Source of the DNA: Lachnospiraceae bacterium
Lineage (GTDB): Bacteria > Bacillota > Clostridia > Lachnospirales > Lachnospiraceae
DNA: 11,661 bases
NCBI GenBank assembly: GCA_009787745.1
Contig: WQST01000058.1
Location: 1 to 11,661 of the forward strand
Reading direction: 5' to 3'
Under the pieces are notes generated by a model. The model did no database searches. It saw only the letters and a program-made list of their open reading frames with translations, and was not told the DNA's origin. Shown piece after piece: positions 5,169 to 11,661 of the stretch; the first letter of the stretch is position 1; each line of letters starts with the position of its first letter. The position numbers and the translations under genes are program-made.

Positions 5169-7151
5169 ATGGACTTTAAATTACAAGCGCCTTTTGTTCC
5201 GACGGGCGACCAGCCGGAAGCGATTGCCGCATTGATAGAGGGGTTCCGGAAAGGGAATCAGTTTCAGACCCTTCTGGGCGTAACAGGTTCCGGTAAGACA
5301 TTTACGATGGCTAATATTATTCAGGAATTAAAACGTCCGACCTTAGTCATTGCTCATAATAAAACCCTTGCGGGACAGCTTTACGGCGAGTTTAAAGAAA
5401 TGTTTCCCGAAAATGCCGTGGAGTATTTCGTCTCATATTATGATTATTACCAGCCTGAAGCATATGTTCCTTCCTCTGATACCTACATTGCCAAAGATTC
5501 TTCCATCAATGATGAAATCGACAAGCTTCGCCATTCGGCGACCGCTTCTTTGGTCGATCGCCGTGATGTAATCGTCGTCGCCAGTGTATCCTGTATTTAT
5601 GGAATCGGTAGCCCCGAATATTACCGCGACCTGACTTTGTCACTTCGCCCGGGGGAGAATCGTGAACGTGATGATATACTGCGTAAGCTGGTTGAGATTC
5701 AATATAATCGCAATGAAATGGATTTTCGGCGCGGTACTTTTCGTGTTCATGGTGATGTAATCGAAATTTTTCTTGCCGCCGCCTCGGATACAGCGATCAG
5801 GGTAGAACTGTTCGGTGATGAAATTGAGAGAATTTCCGAAGTTGATGTGCTTACCGGGAAAGTGAAAAGTGTGCTTGATTATGTCTTTATTTATCCTGCT
5901 TCCCATTATGTAATAGAAGCAGGTACGATGGAACCCGCACTCAAAGAGATTGAAACCGAACTGGAAGAGCGGATTCGCTATTTTAAAAGCGAGGACAAGC
6001 TCTTGGAAGCACAGCGGATTTCCGAGCGTACCAATTTCGATATCGAAATGCTGAGAGAAACCGGGTTTTGCTCAGGAATTGAGAATTACTCCCGCCACCT
6101 CAACGGTTTAGCGGAAGGCGCAACCCCGTTTACCTTAATGGATTTCTTTCCTGATGATTACTTGATTATTATCGATGAATCACATATGACCATCCCTCAG
6201 ATTCGCGGAATGCATGCAGGCGACCAATCGCGCAAAACGACCCTCGTCGATTTTGGTTTCCGTTTACCTTCCGCGAAAGATAACCGCCCCTTAGCTTTTC
6301 ATGAGTTCGAAGACCGGATCAACCAAATGCTCTTCGTCTCAGCAACACCATCAGTATATGAAGAAAGCCATGAACTTTTTCGCGCCGAGCAAATCATCCG
6401 CCCGACAGGGCTTCTCGACCCGGAAATCTTCGTTCGCCCCGTTGAAGGTCAAATTGACGATTTAATTACCGAGGTAAACAAAGTTACCGCTGTTAAACAA
6501 AAAGTCCTGATCACGACATTAACGAAGAAAATGGCGGAAGATTTGACCAATTACATGCGTGAAGTCGGAATCCGTGTCAAATACCTCCATTCTGATATAG
6601 AAACTCTCGAAAGAGCAGAAATAATCCGTGATATGCGCCTTGATGTTTTCGATGTTTTAGTCGGCATCAACCTGCTTCGCGAGGGTCTTGACATCCCCGA
6701 AATTTCCCTCGTCGCCATCTTAGATGCCGATAAGGAAGGGTTTTTGCGCTCAGGCACATCCCTCATCCAGACGGTCGGGCGGGCGGCACGAAATGTCGAT
6801 GGCCATGTTATCATGTATGCCGACCACATCACCGACTCAATGCGAACCGCGATTGAAGAAACCAACCGCCGCCGCCTAATCCAGCAAAAATACAATGAAG
6901 AAAATAATATCACCCCGCAATCAATCCGAAAAGCTGTCCGCGACCTAATCAGTATCACCAAAGACGTCCCCCCCGAAGAAATGGATTTCACCAAAGACTT
7001 CGAATCCATGGATCAAGCCGAACTAATCAAAACAATTGCCAAGGTTCAGAAAAACATGAAAAAAGCCGCCGCCGAGTTAGACTTCGAAAAAGCCGCCCAA
7101 CTCCGCGACCACATGACCCAACTAAAAAAGCACCTAAACGATATAGAATAA
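5169..7151 (+). CDS. uvrB: Excinuclease ABC subunit B
   Basis: DNA helicase-like damage-verification subunit of nucleotide excision repair. It is loaded by UvrA, opens the lesion with its beta-hairpin and recruits UvrC. With the ATG at 5169 it has 660 residues, the usual UvrB length. Visible are Walker A GVTGSGKT (37-44), the beta-hairpin YYDYYQPEAYVP (about 90-101), the Walker B DESH box (about 336-339), conserved helicase C-terminal motifs (LREGLDIPE; QTVGRAARN) and a C-terminal UVR motif (about 617-656) that binds UvrA/UvrC. An in-frame GTG one codon earlier (5166) is also possible. AGGAG at 5156-5160 is 8 nt from the ATG and 5 nt from the GTG, and I prefer the ATG. An out-of-frame ATG-TGA overlaps the start at 5164. 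It heads a probable operon with uvrA, likely SOS-induced. Codon choice becomes more C-ending towards the 3' end. Confidence 0.98.
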   Translation: MDFKLQAPFVPTGDQPEAIAALIEGFRKGNQFQTLLGVTGSGKTFTMANIIQELKRPTLVIAHNKTLAGQLYGEFKEMFPENAVEYFVSYYDYYQPEAYVPSSDTYIAKDSSINDEIDKLRHSATASLVDRRDVIVVASVSCIYGIGSPEYYRDLTLSLRPGENRERDDILRKLVEIQYNRNEMDFRRGTFRVHGDVIEIFLAAASDTAIRVELFGDEIERISEVDVLTGKVKSVLDYVFIYPASHYVIEAGTMEPALKEIETELEERIRYFKSEDKLLEAQRISERTNFDIEMLRETGFCSGIENYSRHLNGLAEGATPFTLMDFFPDDYLIIIDESHMTIPQIRGMHAGDQSRKTTLVDFGFRLPSAKDNRPLAFHEFEDRINQMLFVSATPSVYEESHELFRAEQIIRPTGLLDPEIFVRPVEGQIDDLITEVNKVTAVKQKVLITTLTKKMAEDLTNYMREVGIRVKYLHSDIETLERAEIIRDMRLDVFDVLVGINLLREGLDIPEISLVAILDADKEGFLRSGTSLIQTVGRAARNVDGHVIMYADHITDSMRTAIEETNRRRLIQQKYNEENNITPQSIRKAVRDLISITKDVPPEEMDFTKDFESMDQAELIKTIAKVQKNMKKAAAELDFEKAAQLRDHMTQLKKHLNDIE

Positions 7152-7176
7152 GCCAACAGATACGGAGAAAGCCATC

Positions 7177-10092
7177 ATGGAAAAGCAAAAACCAAAGCAA
7201 CGTGGATTCATCAAAATCCGCGGCGCCGCCGAACACAACCTAAAGCAAATCGATCTGGACATCCCCCGCAATGAACTAGTCGTCCTCACGGGCTTATCAG
7301 GCTCAGGGAAATCTTCATTGGCTTTTGACACCATTTATGCCGAGGGTCAGCGCCGTTATATGGAATCACTCTCATCATATGCCCGCCAATTCCTCGGGCA
7401 AATGGAAAAACCCAACGTCGAAAAAATAGAAGGCCTTTCCCCCGCGATTTCCATCGACCAGAAGTCCACCAACAGAAACCCGCGCTCGACAGTCGGGACA
7501 GTAACAGAAATATACGACTATTTCCGTCTGCTTTATGCCCGAATCGGTATCCCCCACTGCACCGAATGCGGCAAAGAAATCCGCCGCCAAACAATAGATG
7601 AAATGGTCGATCAGATCATGGAACTTCCGGAAGGTACCAGAATACAATTGCTGGCACCTGTCGTTCGCGGCCGTAAAGGTGAGCATACGAAAGTTTTTGA
7701 CCGCGCTAAACGAAGCGGTTATGTCAGGGTGAGAATTGACGGAAGCCTATATGAGCTATCCGAAGAAATTAAGCTGGATAAGAATATTAAGCATAATATC
7801 GAAGTTATTGTTGACCGCTTAGTAGTAAAAAGCGGTATTGAGAAGCGATTGACCGATTCGGTCGAAAACGTTATGGAATTGGCCGACGGACTTCTGGTCG
7901 TTGATGTGATGGAAAGCGAAAACTCTGCCGGAGAAAAAGTACCGGGGTATGCGATGAGCTTTAGCATTAGCTTCGCTTGCCCTGACTGCGGCGTCAGTAT
8001 TAATGAGATAGAACCGCGAAGTTTTTCATTTAATAATCCTTTCGGCGCTTGCCCCGTCTGTGTCGGACTGGGATACAAGATGGAATTTTCGGTTGAACTA
8101 ATGATTCCTGATAAGAAGCTGAGTATCAACGGCGGTGCAATAACATCCACAGGTTGGCATTCCAGTTCCGACCCCGGCAGTTTCACGAATGCTATTTTGA
8201 AGGCTTTGGCATCAGCTTATAACTTTAGCCTTGATGCACCATTTGAATCACTTTCCGAGGAAGTGAAAAATATCCTGATTTATGGGACAGGCGGCAGAGA
8301 GGTAGAGGTTCACTATCAGGGTCAAAGAGGCAGGGGAGTATATCCCGTCGCTTTCGAAGGGCTTGTCCGCAATATGGAACGGCGCTATCGCGAAACTTCA
8401 TCTGACGGGATGAAAGCCGAATACGAAAGCTTTATGAGCATCACCCCTTGCCATGAATGTAAAGGGATGCGGCTTAAAAGGGAGTCGCTCGCGGTAACGG
8501 TTTCTGATCGCAATATCTATGAAATTACATCAATGTCAATAAATGCCCTGTATGATTTTCTTACGGATATAGAACTTTCACCGCAACAACGCTTGATTGG
8601 TAAGCAAGTTCTGAAAGAGATTCGGGCACGGGTTGGCTTTTTGATCGATGTCGGGCTTAATTATCTGACTTTGGCACGGGCGACATCATCACTATCAGGC
8701 GGAGAAGCACAACGGATTCGTTTGGCGACCCAAATCGGTTCAGGTTTAGTCGGCGTTTGTTACATTCTTGATGAACCCAGTATTGGCTTACATCAAAGGG
8801 ATAATGATAAACTGCTTAATACCCTAAAAAATCTCCGCGATTTAGGGAACACCCTTTTAGTCGTCGAACACGATGAAGATACGATGATGTCCGCAGACTA
8901 TATTGTCGATATCGGTCCGGGTGCGGGGTCGCACGGCGGTGAAGTAATAGCCGTCGGCAGTGCGGAAGATATTATGAATACACCGGAATCCATCACCGGG
9001 CAATATCTCAGCGGTAAATTATCGATTCCTATCCCCAAGGTACGGCGTAAAGCAACAGGACATTTAAAGATTATCGGCGGTGCCGAGAATAATTTACAGA
9101 ATATCGACGTAGAGATCCCGATTGGTATATTGACTTGTATTACAGGTGTTTCGGGTTCGGGTAAAAGTTCATTAATCAATGAAATATTATATAAGAGATT
9201 AGCTAAAGAGTTAAACCGCGCGCGGACAATTGCGGGGAAGCACCGCGAAGTAGCCGGTATTTCACAACTTGATAAAGTAATAGATATCGACCAATCACCG
9301 ATCGGACGCACCCCGCGTTCCAACCCCGCGACATACACAGGTGTTTTTGATCAGATTCGTGACCTTTTCGCCGCGACCCCTGATGCTAAAATTAAGGGCT
9401 ATAAAAAAGGACGGTTCAGCTTTAATGTCAAAGGGGGCCGTTGCGAAGCTTGTTCGGGTGATGGCATTATTAAGATAGAAATGCACTTTCTCCCTGACGT
9501 CTATGTGCCATGTGAAGTTTGCAGCGGTAAACGCTATAACCGCGAGACTTTAGATGTCAGGTATAAAGGGAAAAATATTTACGATATTCTTGATATGACG
9601 ATTGAAGAAGCATTTACCTTCTTCGAAAACGTACCGTCAATTCGGCGAAAAATTGCGACACTTCATGAAGTAGGGCTTTCCTATATCAAGATGGGGCAGC
9701 CGGCGACGACGCTTTCAGGCGGAGAAGCCCAACGTGTTAAATTGGCGACCGAACTTTCGCGCCGCAGTACAGGGAAAACCATCTATATTCTTGATGAGCC
9801 CACGACGGGACTTCACTTTGCCGACGTGCATAAGCTGGTCGAAATTCTTCATCAACTGACAAACGGCGGCAATACCGTAGTTGTTATTGAGCATAATCTC
9901 GATGTCATAAAAACGGCTGATTACATCATTGATATGGGTCCGGAGGGCGGCGATCGCGGCGGCACAGTCGTAGCCGTCGGCACCCCTGAACAGGTAGCGA
10001 AGGTAAAAGGATCTTATACGGGTTATTATATAGATAAGATATTGGCGAAAGAGAAGAAAAGTAAAAAAGCTAATCCTTTAGCAGAACTTTGA
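7177..10092 (+). CDS. uvrA: Excinuclease ABC subunit A
   Basis: ABC-type ATPase that scans DNA for damage and delivers UvrB in nucleotide excision repair. The 971 residues are full length. Two nucleotide-binding modules are intact: Walker A at 39-47 (GLSGSGKSS) and 657-665 (GVSGSGKSS), signatures LSGGEAQ at 506-512 and 846-852, and Walker B ILDEP at 530-534 and 871-875. Zinc-binding Cys pairs are seen at C128/C131, C268/C271, C292/C295 and C425/C428, plus the C-terminal finger C756/C759 with C779/C782. The UvrB-binding and insertion domains lie between the first Walker A and signature. The tail is Lys-rich. GGAG at 7164-7167 precedes the ATG by 9 nt. The gene follows uvrB after 25 bp with no promoter or LexA box of its own in the gap, so it should be co-transcribed. 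Its stop codon is 4 bp from that of the convergent S41 peptidase gene. Confidence 0.98.
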   Translation: MEKQKPKQRGFIKIRGAAEHNLKQIDLDIPRNELVVLTGLSGSGKSSLAFDTIYAEGQRRYMESLSSYARQFLGQMEKPNVEKIEGLSPAISIDQKSTNRNPRSTVGTVTEIYDYFRLLYARIGIPHCTECGKEIRRQTIDEMVDQIMELPEGTRIQLLAPVVRGRKGEHTKVFDRAKRSGYVRVRIDGSLYELSEEIKLDKNIKHNIEVIVDRLVVKSGIEKRLTDSVENVMELADGLLVVDVMESENSAGEKVPGYAMSFSISFACPDCGVSINEIEPRSFSFNNPFGACPVCVGLGYKMEFSVELMIPDKKLSINGGAITSTGWHSSSDPGSFTNAILKALASAYNFSLDAPFESLSEEVKNILIYGTGGREVEVHYQGQRGRGVYPVAFEGLVRNMERRYRETSSDGMKAEYESFMSITPCHECKGMRLKRESLAVTVSDRNIYEITSMSINALYDFLTDIELSPQQRLIGKQVLKEIRARVGFLIDVGLNYLTLARATSSLSGGEAQRIRLATQIGSGLVGVCYILDEPSIGLHQRDNDKLLNTLKNLRDLGNTLLVVEHDEDTMMSADYIVDIGPGAGSHGGEVIAVGSAEDIMNTPESITGQYLSGKLSIPIPKVRRKATGHLKIIGGAENNLQNIDVEIPIGILTCITGVSGSGKSSLINEILYKRLAKELNRARTIAGKHREVAGISQLDKVIDIDQSPIGRTPRSNPATYTGVFDQIRDLFAATPDAKIKGYKKGRFSFNVKGGRCEACSGDGIIKIEMHFLPDVYVPCEVCSGKRYNRETLDVRYKGKNIYDILDMTIEEAFTFFENVPSIRRKIATLHEVGLSYIKMGQPATTLSGGEAQRVKLATELSRRSTGKTIYILDEPTTGLHFADVHKLVEILHQLTNGGNTVVVIEHNLDVIKTADYIIDMGPEGGDRGGTVVAVGTPEQVAKVKGSYTGYYIDKILAKEKKSKKANPLAEL
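10063..10082 (-). terminator. Possible terminator of the S41 peptidase transcript
   Basis: Read on the minus strand, GCTAA-AGGA-TTAGC (10082-10069) is followed at once by six T (10068-10063). The stem is only 5 bp with two G-C pairs, so it is weak. It lies within the last codons of uvrA, 15-35 bp beyond the S41 stop. Confidence 0.4.
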
Positions 10093-10096
10093 GGAT

Positions 10097-11371
10097 TTAA
10101 TAAATCTTATCCTTCAAAACCCTCATTGCTTCTTCAAACTGAGTGTCAATATCATCCTCATAATAAGCGCTGTGGTTAAGTTCGACTATTATATCAGGGG
10201 TGACACCTGTTCCGTTAAGACTGCGCCCCAGCGGAGTATAGTAAGAACTAACGGTTAGTTTAACGGCTGTATTGTCGGACATATTGACAATCTGCTGGAC
10301 TATTCCCTTGCCAAATGTTTGTTGGCCGATTACGGTTCCTTTTTGATAATCCTGAATTGCCCCCGCTAATATTTCGGCGGCACTGGCAGTTGCTTGATCG
10401 ACCAGTACAGTCAACGGGATCATTAATTCATTTTTACCGTCACATGTATACTCGACACGTTTACCTTGCCGATCTTCTGTATAAACAATCAGCCCTTCGG
10501 GTAAAATCCGGCGGGCAATCGCATTAACTGAATTAATATTGCCGCCGGGATTAGAACGTAAGTCGATAATCAAACCGCGAATCCCATTCTCCATCAACTC
10601 ATCCAAAGCATCATTAAACTGATTTATCGTTATATTATCAAACTCATAAATACGTATATAGCCAATATTGGCGTCTTCTGTAAATCCTGATCTGACAGTC
10701 GCTTTCTCTAATGCCTTCTTCCTGATTAAATCAAAGGTAATGTAATCAGAAACTCCTTCACGATAAATTGTTAGCATAACTTTAGTATTTTCCTGCCCGC
10801 GAACCAAAGAAACGACCTCGGCTGACGAATAAGCAGTAACATCCACATCGTCAACCATGATGATGTAGTCACCTTCCCTCAAATCTGATTCCGCCGCCGA
10901 ACCTCCTTCAAGGATACCGCTGATTACTGCCAGATTTTTTTCTTCATCATAAGAGATAAGTGCGCCGATACCATAAAAAACACCTTCTATACTAGCATGT
11001 GCCATAATTAGTTCATCTTTGGAAAAATAATCAGCATATGGATCATTAAGCGCACTAATCAAACCGCGGTAAAGACCTTCTTCCAGTTCTTCATTTGTGA
11101 TATTTTCAACTTGATAGAAGCGGGTTTGGATTATTTCTTCCATTGCTTCGATTTTATTGATAGACCGCTTATTAATAACAGAATTATATTGGTTATCATC
11201 AACTACGACAGCTTTAAGGACAATGGTATCATATAAATATTGTCCGCCAAGACCCGCTAAAACAATAAAAATAGTGCAAATAATGCCGCAGATAAGCCCT
11301 GAGTTAAATCCTTTTCTTCGTTCTGTATAAAGCTTTTGAGTTTCTGTTATTTTCTGTTCATCAAACATCAT
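10097..11371 (-). CDS. S41 family C-terminal processing peptidase, membrane-anchored
   Basis: A 424-residue serine protease of the Ctp/Prc family, which trims or degrades extracytoplasmic proteins from their C-termini. A charged N-terminus (1-20) is followed by one membrane helix (about 24-46), placing the catalytic part outside the membrane. A PDZ domain (about 128-205, with YGIGA and GILEGGSAA) binds substrate tails. The protease core has LRSNPGG (271-277), catalytic Ser330 in ATASAAEI, Lys355 in TFGKG and Gln359, so the Ser-Lys dyad is intact. Two adjacent ATGs (11371, 11368) could serve as start. The Shine-Dalgarno signal is poor (GGAT a few bases upstream), suggesting translation partly coupled to the M23 gene that ends 24 nt before. 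In Bacillus subtilis the related ctpB lies beside ftsEX and acts in sporulation signalling, but family and neighbourhood alone do not show that role here. Confidence 0.95.
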   Translation of the reverse strand: MMFDEQKITETQKLYTERRKGFNSGLICGIICTIFIVLAGLGGQYLYDTIVLKAVVVDDNQYNSVINKRSINKIEAMEEIIQTRFYQVENITNEELEEGLYRGLISALNDPYADYFSKDELIMAHASIEGVFYGIGALISYDEEKNLAVISGILEGGSAAESDLREGDYIIMVDDVDVTAYSSAEVVSLVRGQENTKVMLTIYREGVSDYITFDLIRKKALEKATVRSGFTEDANIGYIRIYEFDNITINQFNDALDELMENGIRGLIIDLRSNPGGNINSVNAIARRILPEGLIVYTEDRQGKRVEYTCDGKNELMIPLTVLVDQATASAAEILAGAIQDYQKGTVIGQQTFGKGIVQQIVNMSDNTAVKLTVSSYYTPLGRSLNGTGVTPDIIVELNHSAYYEDDIDTQFEEAMRVLKDKIY

Positions 11372-11395
11372 TTCGTATCCAATCTGAGTTCACTG

Positions 11396-11661
11396 TTAAC
11401 TGCCAAAGTATCCCCACGGTGAAACATATTGCCCGCCAACCCGAACGCTGAAATGGAGATGCGGTCCTGTCGATCTTCCGGTCGAACCGATTGCGGCGAT
11501 TGTTTGCCCTTTGCTGACTTCGGTTCCTTCCGAAACATATAGTTTCGAACAATGCATATAAATTGTATATACTCCGTCGCCATGATCAATCATAATATAA
11601 TTACCCATTGTGCTAGAGTAAGCAGACGCAACTACTTTTCCCTGATAAGCGGAAACAATAG
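11396..11661 (-). CDS. M23 (LytM-type) peptidoglycan endopeptidase, partial (5' end outside window)
   Basis: The last 87 residues of an M23 zinc metallopeptidase, which cuts peptide cross-links in peptidoglycan. The frame is open to the right window edge, so the start and N-terminal region (often coiled-coil in division-associated members) are missing. Visible are GNYIMIDHGDGVYTIYMH, with the conserved His of the usual Y-x-H-L-S position, the GTEVSKGQTIAAIGSTGRST segment, and the zinc/catalytic HLH in GPHLHFSV. The first zinc-ligand His and Asp lie outside. The residue after YMH is Cys where Leu is common. Its stop is 24 nt before the S41 peptidase start on the same strand, so the two are probably co-transcribed. 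An internal ATG at 11608 is not the true start, because the M23 fold continues upstream. Confidence 0.93.
   Translation of the reverse strand, partial: IVSAYQGKVVASAYSSTMGNYIMIDHGDGVYTIYMHCSKLYVSEGTEVSKGQTIAAIGSTGRSTGPHLHFSVRVGGQYVSPWGYFGS

Noticed and set aside
10092..10113. AGGAT / ATCCT hairpin at the uvrA-S41 junction as a bidirectional terminator
   Set aside because: The stem is only 5 bp with a 12-nt loop, and no T-run follows on either strand.
1..11661. CRISPR array or rRNA/tRNA gene
   Set aside because: No regularly spaced direct repeats and no cloverleaf or rRNA-like stretches were found by reading both strands.

Overview
This window looks like chromosomal DNA from a spore-forming member of the Clostridia (Firmicutes). 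Three things suggest this: strong AGGAG/GGAGG ribosome binding sites, a DinR/LexA-type box (GAAC-N4-GTTC) before uvrB, and the neighbourhood M23 peptidase / S41 peptidase / uvrB / uvrA, which is a familiar clostridial grouping. The genus cannot be named from the sequence alone. Both window ends cut a gene.

Left part (1-3366), accessory region. Three tightly spaced minus-strand genes (2366-2040, 2024-1032, and 1008 running off the left edge) form one apparent operon. A fourth gene (2638-3072) is divergent from it on the plus strand. Three of the four proteins share an N-terminal module (MSxPKFP..., then SIAMEE-x-ALSH-xx-N-x-EGEK-x-QYVL, then a VN-x-SV helix). In one protein the module stands alone, in one it is fused to a Big_2 Ig-like domain plus an unrecognised C-terminal domain, and in one it is fused to a Cys/Pro/Arg-rich tail. 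The fourth protein lacks the module and has Ig-like, FIVAR-like and low-complexity repeat segments. None has a signal peptide, membrane segment or sortase motif. I infer a small family of mother-cell-made spore-surface (exosporium/coat-like) building blocks. A sigma-K-like promoter element before the divergent gene fits this idea but does not prove it. A perfect 12-bp-stem terminator and a run of four short perfect palindromes follow.

Middle (3367-4989, minus): a soluble hybrid histidine kinase (REC-HisKA-HATPase-REC) with no sensor or membrane domain and no HPt partner in view.

Right-middle (4990-10092): a divergent intergenic region with recognisable housekeeping promoters on both sides and two tandem LexA-like boxes. 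These lead into uvrB and uvrA, 25 bp apart, which encode the damage-recognition subunits of nucleotide excision repair. The arrangement suggests SOS induction of a uvrBA operon.

Right end (10097-11661, minus): a membrane-anchored S41 C-terminal processing peptidase preceded by the C-terminal part of an M23 (LytM-type) peptidoglycan endopeptidase. They form a likely co-transcribed envelope pair, convergent with uvrA with only 4 bp between the stop codons.
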